Assembly (NCBI RefSeq): GCF_000763905.1
Contig: NZ_JRKN01000019.1
Span: 1-64,000, forward strand
Direction: 5' to 3'
DNA: 64,000 nucleotides
From: Paracoccus halophilus
GTDB taxonomy: Bacteria; Pseudomonadota; Alphaproteobacteria; Rhodobacterales; Rhodobacteraceae
Part shown: positions 27,300-37,014 of the stretch, piece by piece
Layout of the letters: every line of letters starts with the position of its first letter
Position numbering within the stretch: position 1 is the first letter of the stretch
Translations under genes and position numbers: made by a program
The notes under the pieces: generated by a model
What the model was told of the DNA's origin: nothing
The model's database searches: none
The model's input: only the letters and a program-made list of their open reading frames with translations

Positions 27300-28777
27300 T
27301 CCAGGATGCGCCGCACTTCGGCGACCAGATCGGCGCGCGGGACCTCGGTCTGGGCGGGCTGGGCCTTCCATTCCTCGTGGCTGGCCCCGGCGGCGATACG
27401 GGCGCCAAGGATCAGGTCCTTGACCTGCACGACGCCGCGCGCAGCCTCGTCCCCGCCCTGGATGATCGCCACCGGCGATTGGCGCTTGTCGGCATATTTC
27501 AGCTGGTTGCCGAAATTCTTCGGGTTGCCCAGATAGACCTCGGCGCGGATGCCCGCGGCGCGCAGCTCGGCCCCCATGGCCTGATAATCGGCCATGCGGT
27601 CGCGATCCATCACCGTGACGACGACCGGGCCCTGCGCATCCGTGCCGGCCAGCCCCCTGGCGCGCAAGGCGGCCAGCAGCCGGTCCACGCCGATGGAAAC
27701 GCCGGTCGCGGGCACCTTCTGCCCGGTAAAGCGTTCCACCAGCCCGTCATAGCGCCCGCCGCCGGCGACCGATCCGAATTGCCGCCTGCGGCCCTTGTCG
27801 TCGAGGATTTCAAAAGTCAGTTCGGCCTCGAAGACCGGGCCGGTGTAATAGCCAAGCCCGCGCACGATCGAGGGGTCGATGATCGCGCGATCCTCGCCCA
27901 CGCCCATGGCGGCCAGCATGTCCGATATCTGCGCGAGTTCCTCGACACCCTCGGCGCCGCTGGCCGAGCCGCCGACAGCGGCGCGCAGATTGGCCAGCGT
28001 TCCGGCATTGTCGGCGCCCTTGGAGGTCAGGAAGGCAAGCACCGGAGCGGCCTGCTCCGGCGCAAGCCCGACGCCCTCGATGAAGGCGCCGGACTCGTCC
28101 TTGCGGCCACTGGTCAGAAGCTGGCGCACGCCCTCCTCGCCCACCTTGTCGAACTTGTCGATGCTGCGCAGGATATCGTCGGCCAGGCCTGCCGCAGCGC
28201 CCATCGCCTCGATGATGCCGTTCAGCACCTTGCGGTTGTTGATGCGGATCAGATAATCGCCCCGCCGGATGCCGGCATGTTCCAGCGCATCCGCCAGCAT
28301 GGCGCAGATCTCCGCATCCGCGGCGACGGACGCGCTGCCTACCGTATCGGCATCGCATTGATAGAATTGACGAAAGCGCCCCGGCCCCGGCTTTTCATTA
28401 CGCCAGACCGGCCCCATCGCATAGCGCCGGTAAGGGCTGGGCAGGTCATTGCGGAACTGCGCCGCCACCCGCGCCAGCGGCGCGGTCAGGTCGTAGCGCA
28501 GCGCCAGCCAGTCGCCCGCGCCGCCGCCCGGCACCTCGGCCTCCTGCCAGGCGAAGACGCCGGCATTGGGGCGGTCCACGTCGGGCAGGAATTTTCCCAG
28601 GGCCTCGACCGTTTCCACGGCGCTGGTCTCGAGCGGGTCGAAGCCGTGGCGATGATAGATTTCCGCGATCCGGTCCAGCATCTGCTTGCGCTCGGTCACG
28701 TCTGCGCCGAAATAGTCGCGGAACCCCTTGGGCGTGTCGGCCTTGGGTCGGGGCTGTTTTTTCTGATCTTTCGCCAT
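27296..28777 (-). CDS. hisS: Histidyl-tRNA synthetase
   Basis: A 493-aa class II synthetase. It has motif 2 as [25 protein letters not shown], histidine-specific motifs [11 protein letters not shown] and [11 protein letters not shown], motif 3 [10 protein letters not shown] and a C-terminal anticodon-binding domain. The ATG at 28777 starts [22 protein letters not shown]; the frame further upstream is a slyX shadow. It heads hisS-hisZ-hisG, linking tRNA charging and histidine synthesis in one transcript. Confidence 0.96.
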   Translation of the reverse strand: MAKDQKKQPRPKADTPKGFRDYFGADVTERKQMLDRIAEIYHRHGFDPLETSAVETVEALGKFLPDVDRPNAGVFAWQEAEVPGGGAGDWLALRYDLTAPLARVAAQFRNDLPSPYRRYAMGPVWRNEKPGPGRFRQFYQCDADTVGSASVAADAEICAMLADALEHAGIRRGDYLIRINNRKVLNGIIEAMGAAAGLADDILRSIDKFDKVGEEGVRQLLTSGRKDESGAFIEGVGLAPEQAAPVLAFLTSKGADNAGTLANLRAAVGGSASGAEGVEELAQISDMLAAMGVGEDRAIIDPSIVRGLGYYTGPVFEAELTFEILDDKGRRRQFGSVAGGGRYDGLVERFTGQKVPATGVSIGVDRLLAALRARGLAGTDAQGPVVVTVMDRDRMADYQAMGAELRAAGIRAEVYLGNPKNFGNQLKYADKRQSPVAIIQGGDEAARGVVQVKDLILGARIAAGASHEEWKAQPAQTEVPRADLVAEVRRILE

Positions 28778-28824
28778 GGTCTGCCTCGGGCTGGTCCACG
28801 CGGGGTCTAGCGGATGGAGGATTG

Positions 28825-29037
28825 ATGGACAAGCAGGCGGAACGGGTGCTGCGCCTGGAAGAGGCCGTCGCGCATCTGACGCGAGCGACCGACGAGTTGT
28901 CGGCCATCGTCGCCCGGCAGGAGCGCGAGATCGCGCGGCTGTCGCGGCGGGTCGGCCTGCTGATGGAGCGCGAGGCCGAACGCGAGGGTGAGGGTGGCGG
29001 GATTCCGCTGGCCGATCAGCGCCCGCCGCATTGGTAA
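28825..29037 (+). CDS. slyX: SlyX-family coiled-coil protein
   Basis: A 70-aa protein: a heptad-repeat coiled coil (about residues 5-50) ending in RPPHW, the counterpart of the conserved PPHY/W end of SlyX. Function is unknown; in E. coli it sits next to slyD. The ATG at 28825 has GGAGG 4 nt upstream, a short spacing; a TTG one codon earlier is in frame. It diverges from hisS across 47 bp. Confidence 0.85.
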   Translation: MDKQAERVLRLEEAVAHLTRATDELSAIVARQEREIARLSRRVGLLMEREAEREGEGGGIPLADQRPPHW

Positions 29038-29043
29038 GCTCAA

Positions 29044-29073
29044 GGGGCGCTGCCCCTCGGCCCGTGCCGGGCC
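29044..29073 (+). terminator. Two short hairpins after slyX
   Basis: GGGGC/GCCCC (29044-29056) and GGCCCG/CGGGCC (29059-29073) each close on 3-nt loops. The 22-nt motif follows 8 bp later. Confidence 0.45.
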
Positions 29074-29081
29074 TCACCCCG

Positions 29082-29103
29082 GGATATTTTCCTGAAGAAG
29101 AAA
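29082..29103 (+). repeat. Intergenic 22-nt motif, copy 4
   Basis: Read on the plus strand: GGATATTT, TCC, TGAAGAAGAAA. It lies between convergent slyX and the DUF4177 gene, directly touching the latter's stop. Confidence 0.75.
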
Positions 29104-29104
29104 T

Positions 29105-29614
29105 TCAGCGGTTGGCGGGGCCGAGGCGCGGGCCGCCGGATGCCGGTTTTTCCTCGGGCGCGGTGACCGGGGGTTCGGCCATGCGGGCGCGGCCATGGTT
29201 TTCCTCGGTCAACTTGGGACTGGCGCGCAAGGGGGCGCTGAAGGGGCCGCGGGCGGCCGGGCCCGGCTCGGCCGGTTTTTCGGGACGGGCCTGCGGCGGG
29301 GCGGCTTCGGGTTCGACATGGCGCGCGGGGCGGACGGGCTCGGGGCGCTGCGCGGCGGGGCGGTCCTGTGCGGGCTGCGCCTCAAGGGCGCGGCGGAAGA
29401 CGAGGATATTGTGATAGACGGTCGAGCGGCTGGTCAGGCCCGAGCGCTCCTCGGACGGGAGAGTCTCGGCGCGCACATATTCCCAGCCATTCCTGGCCAT
29501 TTCGTTCAGCGTCTCGCTGAGGGTGACGGCGAAACGCTCGATCCCGGTCTTGGCATTCCTGACCTTTTCGCCGCGGGCGGGGGCGGGGATGACGGTATAT
29601 TCGTAACTGCTCAT
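29105..29614 (-). CDS. DUF4177 domain protein
   Basis: A 169-aa cytoplasmic protein. Residues 1-80 form a DUF4177 domain (SYEYTVIPAPARGEK... LNEMARNGWEYVRAETLPSEERSGL... VYHNILVFRR). The rest is Pro/Ala/Arg-rich and probably unstructured. No function is known for the domain. Monocistronic by context. Confidence 0.85.
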   Translation of the reverse strand: MSSYEYTVIPAPARGEKVRNAKTGIERFAVTLSETLNEMARNGWEYVRAETLPSEERSGLTSRSTVYHNILVFRRALEAQPAQDRPAAQRPEPVRPARHVEPEAAPPQARPEKPAEPGPAARGPFSAPLRASPKLTEENHGRARMAEPPVTAPEEKPASGGPRLGPANR

Positions 29615-29804
29615 GCGTCGGCCTTTCCTTTGCGCGCAAGGTTAGGCGAGATGAACCGTCAAGGGAAGTGCCGCGCGCATAAGTCTGGCGCGCGGCGGAT
29701 AACCCGGCGCAGGCAGCGGCAAGCGGTCGCAGCCTGCCGGCGCGGCCCGTCACAACCCCGACTTATATGCGCGATAGAACCGATTCGCAGACAGAGGCTG
29801 AGCA

Positions 29805-30569
29805 ATGTTTTCTCTTGTTGGACAAAAAGCGCTTGTCGTCGGAATCGCCAATGACAGTTCGATTGCCTGGGGTTGCGCCCAGGCGCTGAAGGCGCAGGGG
29901 GCGGATCTGGCCGTCACCTGGCTCAATGACCGGGCCGAAGCCCATGTCCGCCCGCTGGCGGAACGGCTCGGGGCCGAGATCATGGCCCCTCTGGACGTCA
30001 CCCGCCCGGGCGAGCTGGAGGCGGTCTTTGCGCAGATCGCCGAGCGTTGGGGACGGCTGGACACGCTGCTGCATTCCATCGCCTTCGCGCCCAGGCAGGA
30101 TCTGCACGGCCGCGTGATCGACTGTTCCCCCGAGGGTTTCGGCATGGCGATGGATATCTCGGTCCATTCCTTCCTGCGCATGATCCGCCTGGCCGAGCCG
30201 CTGATGCCGGATGGCGGCACCTGCATGGCGGTGTCGTTCTTTGGCTCGGCTCGGGTGGTGGATCATTACAACATCATGGGGCCGGTCAAGGCGGCGCTGG
30301 AAAGCGCGGTGCGCTATGCCGCCGCGGAGCTGGGCCCCAAGGGCATCTCGGTCCATGCGCTGTCGCCGGGGCCGCTGGCGACGCGGGCAGCCTCGGGGAT
30401 CGGCCATTTCGACGAGCTGCTGCGCAAGGCGGCCGAACGCGCGCTGACCAGCCAGCTCGCGACAATCGAGGATGTCGGGGCGGTGGCCGCCTTTCTGGCA
30501 TCGCGCGAAGCGAAAAACCTGACCGGTGGCGTGCATCCCATAGACGGCGGTTACTCCATCACGGCCTGA
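29805..30569 (+). CDS. fabI: Enoyl-ACP reductase FabI-type
   Basis: A 254-aa short-chain dehydrogenase of the FabI group, which reduces enoyl-ACP in fatty-acid elongation. It starts [21 protein letters not shown], the FabI cofactor motif. The expected active-site Tyr-x6-Lys region reads [19 protein letters not shown], with Tyr before a Lys seven residues on. The C-terminus is [14 protein letters not shown]. It is first of the operon with the DUF3141 protein (13 bp gap), suggesting it may serve this pathway rather than bulk lipid synthesis. Confidence 0.9.
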   Translation: MFSLVGQKALVVGIANDSSIAWGCAQALKAQGADLAVTWLNDRAEAHVRPLAERLGAEIMAPLDVTRPGELEAVFAQIAERWGRLDTLLHSIAFAPRQDLHGRVIDCSPEGFGMAMDISVHSFLRMIRLAEPLMPDGGTCMAVSFFGSARVVDHYNIMGPVKAALESAVRYAAAELGPKGISVHALSPGPLATRAASGIGHFDELLRKAAERALTSQLATIEDVGAVAAFLASREAKNLTGGVHPIDGGYSITA

Positions 30570-30582
30570 AGGATCATCACCG

Positions 30583-33060
30583 ATGAACACTGTATTCGAA
30601 CTCTTCGATCCGGCGGGGGGCATGCTTGCCGCCCCCGCCCATGACACGGCGGACAAACTGCGCAAGCTGGTGCAGGTGACGCGGGCCGAATCCGCGGCCT
30701 CGGTCGAGATCGGCGATATTCTGGCCTCGGCGCTGTCGCGCCAGATGCGCCGGATCCACGACCAGCACAGCAGCCGCAGCGCCAAGCTGTCGGGCGATGC
30801 CGGAGAACTGGCCGCCGGGCTGAGCGATTCGGTCGGCGACCGGAGCCTGGCCGAAAGCTGGTCGGAATATCTGACCGACGCATCCGAGCGCGCGGTGCTC
30901 AGCATGGACGCCCTGCGCAAGCGCGGCGATATCTTCCTGCGGCACGAAGCCGCCGATTGCCCGCCGGTGCTGATCTATGATTACCAGCTGGTGATGGACG
31001 GCGCGGATCTGCCCTTTCCCTCGAACTACACGCTGCTGCGCATCGTGCCGCCCGAAGGCGTCACCGTGGACGAGACGCGCCGCCCCTATATCATCATCGA
31101 CCCGCGCGCCGGGCACGGCCCCGGGATCGGCGGCTTCAAGACCGACAGCCAGGTCGGCGTTGCGATGCGCGCCGGCCACCCGGTCTATTTTGTCTCGTTC
31201 CGCCGCACGCCGGAGCCGGGGCAGTATATTTCGCATGTCACGCGAACCGAGGCGGCATTCGTGCGCGAGGTGATCCGTCGCCACCCGGAGAGCCCGGACC
31301 CGGTGATCATCGGCAACTGCCAGGGCGGATGGGCGACGCTGCTTCTGGCGGCGACCAATCCCGACCTGACCGGGCCGATTGTCGTGAACGGTGCGCCGGT
31401 CGCGCCCTGGTCGGGCAAGGTGGGCGAAAATCCGATGCGCTACAATGCCGGCGTCCTGGGCGGCACCTGGATTCCGATGTTCCTGTCCGATCTGGGCGGC
31501 GGCATCTTTGACGGCGCCCATCTGGTGCAGAATTTCGAGCTGCTGAATCCCGGCCGCACGATGTTCCGCAAATATACCGATCTGTTTCGCGATATCGACA
31601 AGGGCGAGCATCGCTTTCTGGAATTCGAGACCTGGTGGGGCGGTTTCTTCCTGCTCAACGAGGCCGAGATCCGCTGGATCGTCGAGCAGCTTTTCGTCGG
31701 CAACCGGCTGGTCAAGAACGAGGCGCGGATCGAGCCGGGCCGGCCGCTGGACCTCAAGGCGATCCGGGCGCCGATCATTGTCTTTGCCAGCCATGGCGAC
31801 AACATCACCCCGCCGCAGCAGGCGCTGAACTGGATTTCCGAGACCTATGCCGATGTGAACGAGATCCGCATCCGGGGACAGCGCATCGTCTACATGGTGC
31901 ATGAACAGGTCGGCCATCTGGGCATCTTCGTGTCCTCGCAGATCGCCAATCGCGAGCATAACGAGATGACCTCGACCATGCAGACCATCGAGGCGCTGGC
32001 GCCGGGGCTTTACGAAATGTGCATCGAGGACGTCACCGAACAGGATGGCGGCACGCATTTCACCGTCGGCTTCGTCGAGCGCAACCTGAGCGATATCCAG
32101 GCGCTTGACGACGGCTTCGACGATGAACGCCCCTTTGCCGCCGTGGCCCGCGCCTCGGAGGTGCAGGCCCAGCTTTACGAGGCGCTGGTGCGTCCCGCCG
32201 TGCAGGCGATGGTGACGCCAAGCATGGCCGGCGCCAGCCGCGCGCTGCACCCGCTGCGGCTGACGCGGGCCCTGGCCTCGTCCCGCAATCCGCTGATGGC
32301 CGCGATCGAGCCGGCGGCCGAGGCGGTGCGGCGCAACCGGCGCAAGGCCGCGGCCGGCAATCCCTTTCTGGCGGCCGAGGCGCTATGGGCGGACAGCGTC
32401 GAACAGATGCTGGATTTCTGGCGCGACTGGCGCGACATGAACCATGAGATGATCTTTCATCTGGCCTGGTCGACCCCATGGGCGCGCGCCTTTGGCCGCA
32501 ACCATGAAGCGCGCCGGACGCTGAAAAACGCCGATGAGCTGCGCGGCCTGCCCGAGGTTTCCAATACGCTGATGAACATCGATCAGGGCGGCTTTGCCGA
32601 GGCGGTGATCCGCATGCTGATCCTGATGGCGGACAACCGTGGCACGGTGCGCCGCGACCGGCTGGAACGCTCCAGCCGGGTGCTGACCTGCGACGAGCCG
32701 TTCAGCAGCCTGGGCGCCGCCCGGCGCGCGGTGATCATCCATCAGCAGACGCTGATCGCCACGTATGAGCCCGAGCGCGCCATCGAGACGCTGCCGCGGC
32801 TTCTGCCCGACAAAAAGGATCGCGAACTGGCCCTGCGGGTGGCGCAATATGTCCCCGGCCGTCTGGACGAGATGTCGCCCGAAACGCTGGCGCTCCTGGA
32901 CCGCTTCCGCAAGGTGCTGGGGCTGGGTCCGGTCACCGGCGATGTGCTCGATGACCCGCTGGCCGACGACTCCGCAAAAGACGGCGGGAATGGCGCCACC
33001 CTGCCGCCGCCGAACCGGGGCGGCGCCCCGAATGGGCAGACGACGCGAAAGGCGGGCTGA
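30583..33060 (+). CDS. DUF3141 protein, PHA-synthase-like alpha/beta hydrolase
   Basis: An 825-aa cytoplasmic protein. The central alpha/beta-hydrolase domain carries GNCQGG (Cys246), the lipase-box form used by polyhydroxyalkanoate synthases, with likely partners Asp406 (SHGDNITPP) and His445 (EQVGHLGIF). An N-terminal helical region and a C-terminal part of about 380 residues are specific to DUF3141. Its stop overlaps the next start (TGATG). It may polymerise or transfer hydroxyacyl groups; substrate and product are unknown. It is much longer than PhaC (about 600). Confidence 0.88.
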   Translation: MNTVFELFDPAGGMLAAPAHDTADKLRKLVQVTRAESAASVEIGDILASALSRQMRRIHDQHSSRSAKLSGDAGELAAGLSDSVGDRSLAESWSEYLTDASERAVLSMDALRKRGDIFLRHEAADCPPVLIYDYQLVMDGADLPFPSNYTLLRIVPPEGVTVDETRRPYIIIDPRAGHGPGIGGFKTDSQVGVAMRAGHPVYFVSFRRTPEPGQYISHVTRTEAAFVREVIRRHPESPDPVIIGNCQGGWATLLLAATNPDLTGPIVVNGAPVAPWSGKVGENPMRYNAGVLGGTWIPMFLSDLGGGIFDGAHLVQNFELLNPGRTMFRKYTDLFRDIDKGEHRFLEFETWWGGFFLLNEAEIRWIVEQLFVGNRLVKNEARIEPGRPLDLKAIRAPIIVFASHGDNITPPQQALNWISETYADVNEIRIRGQRIVYMVHEQVGHLGIFVSSQIANREHNEMTSTMQTIEALAPGLYEMCIEDVTEQDGGTHFTVGFVERNLSDIQALDDGFDDERPFAAVARASEVQAQLYEALVRPAVQAMVTPSMAGASRALHPLRLTRALASSRNPLMAAIEPAAEAVRRNRRKAAAGNPFLAAEALWADSVEQMLDFWRDWRDMNHEMIFHLAWSTPWARAFGRNHEARRTLKNADELRGLPEVSNTLMNIDQGGFAEAVIRMLILMADNRGTVRRDRLERSSRVLTCDEPFSSLGAARRAVIIHQQTLIATYEPERAIETLPRLLPDKKDRELALRVAQYVPGRLDEMSPETLALLDRFRKVLGLGPVTGDVLDDPLADDSAKDGGNGATLPPPNRGGAPNGQTTRKAG

Positions 33061-34469
33061 TGCGGCTGATCAATCGTACTCTGGACGAGTTGCAGATCGG
33101 TGAGACGGCCGAGATCCGCCGGCTGATCACGCCGGACGACCTGTATTCATTCGCCGCGGTTTCGGGCAATTTCAACCCGATGCACCTGCCCGATGCCGAT
33201 GGCGATGGCGACGGGCAGATCGAAAGCGTGGCGCCGGGCATGTTCCTGGCGTCGATCTTCTCGGCGGTGCTGGGCACGCAGCTGCCGGGGCCCGGCTCGC
33301 TCTATCAGCGCCAGACGCTGAATTTCCACGCCCGCGCCCATGCCGGCGAAGAGGTGATCTGCCGGGTGCGCGTCACCGACAAGCAGGCGGACGGCACGGT
33401 GACGCTGGCGACCGAACTGCGCCGCGCCGGCGATGACGCCCTGTTGCTGGACGGCGAGGCGGTGCTGCAGGCGCCGCAGCGCAAGTTCGACCGCGACGGC
33501 ATCGAGGTGCCCGGCCTGCTGGTCGAGCGCCACCGCCATTTCGACATGCTTCTGGAACAGGCGCGCCCCCTGCCCGCCATTCCGACCGCCGTGATCTGCC
33601 CCGACGAGCCGAATTCCCTGGGCGGCGCGCTGAAGGCGATGGAGGCCGGCATCATCACCCCGATCCTGATCGGCGACGCAGCCGCGATCCGGGGCGCGGC
33701 CGAAACCCTGGGCCGCGCGCTCGACGGGGTCGAGATCATCGACATCAAGGGCGATCTGGCCGCCGCGCAGAGGGGCTGCCGGCTGGTCCATGAGGGCCGC
33801 GCCGCCGCCGTCATGAAGGGGCATCTGCATACCGACGACCTGCTGCGCCCGATGCTGGACAAGGCCGAGGGGCTGCGCATCGGCCGCCGATTCACCCATG
33901 TCTTCGTGATGGACGTGCCCGGCCAGCCCGAGCCGGTTCTGGTCACCGATGCCGCGATCAATATCGCGCCCGATCTGGCCACCAAGGTCGATATCGTCCA
34001 GAACGCCATCGATCTGGCGCGCTCGATCGGGCTGGTGCCCCGCGCCGGCGTGCTGTCGGCGGTCGAGACGGTGAACCCGGCGATCCAGTCCTCGATCGAC
34101 GCCGCGCTGCTGTCGAAAATGGCCGAGCGCGGCCAGATCAGGGGCGGCGAGGTGGACGGTCCACTGGCCATGGACAACGCGGTGAACATGGGGGCCGCGC
34201 GGATCAAGGGCCTGACCGGCGAGGTCGCGGGCCGGGCCAATATCCTGGTCGTGCCCGGCATCGACGCGGGCAACATGCTGGCCAAGCAGCTTGCCTTCAT
34301 GAGCCATGCCGAGGGCGCGGGGCTGGTTCTGGGCGCGCGGGTGCCGGTGATTCTCAATTCCCGCTCGGATAGCGTCGCGTCACGACTGGCTTCCTGCGCC
34401 GTCGCGGCATTGCATCACGCCGCCACAGGCGAGACAATGGCCGCTCTTCGAAAGGAGGTGGCGCAATGA
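33060..34469 (+). CDS. MaoC-like hydratase / phosphate acyltransferase fusion
   Basis: A 469-aa two-domain protein. Residues 1-150 are a MaoC-type hotdog domain with the dyad region SGNFNPMHLPDADGD (hydratase on enoyl-CoA). Residues about 165-469 are a phosphate acetyl/butyryltransferase, ending in QLAFMSHAEGAGLVLGARVPVILNSRSD. The fusion makes 3-hydroxyacyl-CoA or acyl-phosphate intermediates possible within one polypeptide. It is coupled to DUF3141 (TGATG) and to ackA (ATGA). Such fusions occur in rhizobia and Rhodobacterales. Confidence 0.92.
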   Translation: MRLINRTLDELQIGETAEIRRLITPDDLYSFAAVSGNFNPMHLPDADGDGDGQIESVAPGMFLASIFSAVLGTQLPGPGSLYQRQTLNFHARAHAGEEVICRVRVTDKQADGTVTLATELRRAGDDALLLDGEAVLQAPQRKFDRDGIEVPGLLVERHRHFDMLLEQARPLPAIPTAVICPDEPNSLGGALKAMEAGIITPILIGDAAAIRGAAETLGRALDGVEIIDIKGDLAAAQRGCRLVHEGRAAAVMKGHLHTDDLLRPMLDKAEGLRIGRRFTHVFVMDVPGQPEPVLVTDAAINIAPDLATKVDIVQNAIDLARSIGLVPRAGVLSAVETVNPAIQSSIDAALLSKMAERGQIRGGEVDGPLAMDNAVNMGAARIKGLTGEVAGRANILVVPGIDAGNMLAKQLAFMSHAEGAGLVLGARVPVILNSRSDSVASRLASCAVAALHHAATGETMAALRKEVAQ

Positions 34470-35650
34470 TCGGTGTTATCCTGACACTCAATGCGGGGTC
34501 ATCCTCGCTGAAATTCGCGCTCTATGGCGAGGACGGCGATACGCCGCTGGCACAGGGCATGGTCGACCGGATCGGCGGCAATGAGGCCAGCCTTTCGCTC
34601 AAGGACGGCGCGGGCAACGCGCTGCCGGTCGCGGACATCTCGCCCAACGATCACACGCAGGCGCTGGCGGTGGTGCTGGACAATCTGCGCCAGGCATTCC
34701 CCGATACCGAACTGCGCGCCATCGGCCACCGCGTCGTGCATGGCGGAACCGATTACGCGCAGCCGGTGCTGGTCGACCAGACGGTTCTGAGCAAGCTCGA
34801 CAAGCTGTCGCCCTTTGCGCCGCTGCATCAGCCGCATAACCTGGCCGGCATCCGCGCCGCCATGGAGGCCTTTCCGGGCGTGCCGCAGATCGCCTGTTTC
34901 GACACCGCCTTTCACCGCACCCACCCCTGGGTGAACGATGCCTTCGCGCTGCCGCGCGACCTCTACGATCGCGGCGTGCGGCGCTATGGCTTTCACGGGC
35001 TGAGCTACGAATACATCACCGGCGAGTTGCAGGCCTCGGCGCCGCTGATCGCGGCCAGCCGCGTGGTGGTGGCGCATCTTGGCAATGGCGCCTCCATGTG
35101 CGCGATCCAGAACGGCCGCTCGGTCGCCTCGACCATGGGCTTTTCGGCGCTGGACGGGCTGCCCATGGGCACGCGCTGCGGCCAGCTGGACCCCGGGGTG
35201 CTGCTGTATCTGCTGGATCAGGAGGGCATGAGCAGCGACGCGATCGCGGACATGCTCTATCGCCGTTCGGGCCTGCTGGGCCTGTCGGGCGGGCTGTCCA
35301 ACGACATGCGCACGCTGGAGCAATCGGGCACGCCCGAGGCCCGTCAGGCGATCGAGTATTTCGTGTTTCGCATCCAGCGCGAACTGGGCGCCATGGCGGC
35401 GGCGATGGGCGGCATCGACGGGCTGGTCTTCTGCGGCGGCATCGGCGAGAATTCGCGCCTGATCCGGGCCCGGATCTGCGAACGCACCGAATGGATGGGC
35501 CTGGAAATCGACCATGCGCGCAATGACGAGAACGCGCGAATCATCTCGTCCGACATATCGCGGGTCACGGCGATGGTGATCCCGACCGACGAGGGTCTGG
35601 TCATCGTCCGCGCCGCCCGCGCCCATCTTGCACAGGAGAATGCCACATGA
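34466..35650 (+). CDS. ackA: Acetate kinase
   Basis: A 394-aa acetokinase-family enzyme interconverting acetyl-phosphate + ADP and acetate + ATP; propionate is also usual. It has LTLNAGSSSLKF at residues 6-17, AIGHRVVHGG, VVAHLGNGASM and GLSNDMRTLE. It overlaps the Pta gene and the CoA-transferase gene by 4 bp each. With Pta it would give substrate-level ATP or activate acids. Confidence 0.96.
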   Translation: MIGVILTLNAGSSSLKFALYGEDGDTPLAQGMVDRIGGNEASLSLKDGAGNALPVADISPNDHTQALAVVLDNLRQAFPDTELRAIGHRVVHGGTDYAQPVLVDQTVLSKLDKLSPFAPLHQPHNLAGIRAAMEAFPGVPQIACFDTAFHRTHPWVNDAFALPRDLYDRGVRRYGFHGLSYEYITGELQASAPLIAASRVVVAHLGNGASMCAIQNGRSVASTMGFSALDGLPMGTRCGQLDPGVLLYLLDQEGMSSDAIADMLYRRSGLLGLSGGLSNDMRTLEQSGTPEARQAIEYFVFRIQRELGAMAAAMGGIDGLVFCGGIGENSRLIRARICERTEWMGLEIDHARNDENARIISSDISRVTAMVIPTDEGLVIVRAARAHLAQENAT

Positions 35651-36300
35651 AGGGTGCCTTGACCCCGCGCGACGCCGCGGACATGATCGCCGACGGCGCC
35701 AGCCTGATGATTGCCGGTTTCATGGGCGTGGGTTCGCCGCATCGGCTGATCGACGCGCTGGTCGCCCGCAATGCCCGCGAACTGACGGTGATCGCCAATG
35801 ACACCGCCCGCCCGGGCTTCGGCATCGGCAAGCTGATCTCGGCCGGGGCCGTGCGCCATGTCATCACCTCGCATATCGGGCTGAACCCTGAAACCCAGGC
35901 CGGCATGATCGAGGGCAGCATCACCGTCGAACTGGTGCCGCAAGGCACCCTGGTCGAGCGGATCCGCGCCGGCGGCATGGGGCTGGGCGGCGTGCTGACG
36001 CCGACCGGGCTCGGGACCGAGGTCGAAGAGGGCAAGCGGATCATCGAGGTCGAGGGCAATCATTTCCTGCTGGAAACGCCGCTGCGCGCCGATTTCTCGC
36101 TGCTCGCGGCGGGACAGGCCGATTATGTCGGCAACCTTGCCTATTCCCTGACGGCGCATAATTTCAACCCGGTGATGGCGCTGGCCGCCGATACGGTGAT
36201 CGCCGAGGCGGAAAGCATCGTCCCGGTCGGCGTGATCCCGCCCGATGCCGTCAAAACGCCCAGCGTGTTGGTCGATCACCTGCTCTTGCGCGCCTGCTAG
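35647..36300 (+). CDS. atoD: CoA transferase subunit A (AtoD-like)
   Basis: A 217-aa alpha subunit of a 3-oxoacid/acetate CoA transferase. It has IADGASLMIAGFMGVGSPHRLIDAL at the start and GAGMGG-type glycine motifs (GGMGLGGVLTPTG). It pairs with the next gene to move CoA between acids such as acetoacetate, butyrate and acetate. The start overlaps ackA (ATGA). Confidence 0.93.
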   Translation: MKGALTPRDAADMIADGASLMIAGFMGVGSPHRLIDALVARNARELTVIANDTARPGFGIGKLISAGAVRHVITSHIGLNPETQAGMIEGSITVELVPQGTLVERIRAGGMGLGGVLTPTGLGTEVEEGKRIIEVEGNHFLLETPLRADFSLLAAGQADYVGNLAYSLTAHNFNPVMALAADTVIAEAESIVPVGVIPPDAVKTPSVLVDHLLLRAC

Positions 36301-36309
36301 GAGAAAATC

Positions 36310-36966
36310 ATGGACACCAAGGAACTGATCGCCCGCCGCGTGGCGCAGGAAATCCTTCCGGGCATGCTGGTCAATCTGGGCATCGGCCTGCCGAGCATGG
36401 TCGCCAATTACGTTCCCGCCGAACGGGGCGTGTTCTTCCAGGCGGAAAACGGGGTCATCGGCCTTGGCGCCCGCCCGCCCGAGGGGATGGAGGATCCGAA
36501 CCTGACCGATGCCGGCGGCGGTTTCGTCTCGGCCGTTCCGGGGGCGGCCTCGATCGACAGCGCGATGAGCTTCGGGTTGATCCGGGGCGGGCATCTGGAC
36601 ATGACCGTTCTGGGCGGGCTCGAGGTCGATGAAAGCGGCCATCTGGCCAACTGGAAGGTGCCGGGCAAGATGGTGCCGGGCATGGGGGGCGCGATGGATC
36701 TGGTCACCGGCGCGGCGCGCGTGGTCGTGGCCATGCAGCACAGCGCGCGCGGCAAATCCAAGATCGTGCGCAAATGCTCGCTGCCGCTGACCGCGCTGCG
36801 CCGCGTCGACATGGTGGTGACCGATCTGGCGGTGATCGTGCCCAGCCCGGCCGGGCTGATCCTGCGCGAACGCGCGCCCGGCGTCAGCATCGAGGCCATC
36901 CGCGAGGCGACCGAAGCCGCGCTGGTGGTGCCCGATGAAGTGCCCGAAATGGGTTTCGACGCCTAA
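36310..36966 (+). CDS. atoA: CoA transferase subunit B (AtoA-like)
   Basis: A 218-aa beta subunit with the catalytic Glu46 in FFQAENGVIGLG, which forms the covalent glutamyl-CoA. Other conserved parts are VNLGIGLPSMVANYV and GAARVVVAMQHSARGKSKIV. It lies 9 bp after AtoD. Exact acid specificity is not readable. Confidence 0.94.
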   Translation: MDTKELIARRVAQEILPGMLVNLGIGLPSMVANYVPAERGVFFQAENGVIGLGARPPEGMEDPNLTDAGGGFVSAVPGAASIDSAMSFGLIRGGHLDMTVLGGLEVDESGHLANWKVPGKMVPGMGGAMDLVTGAARVVVAMQHSARGKSKIVRKCSLPLTALRRVDMVVTDLAVIVPSPAGLILRERAPGVSIEAIREATEAALVVPDEVPEMGFDA

Positions 36967-37014
36967 GCGCCATCCGGGCGCGGCCGCAGGCATTCGCGAC
37001 CAGGGAGGTGTCCG

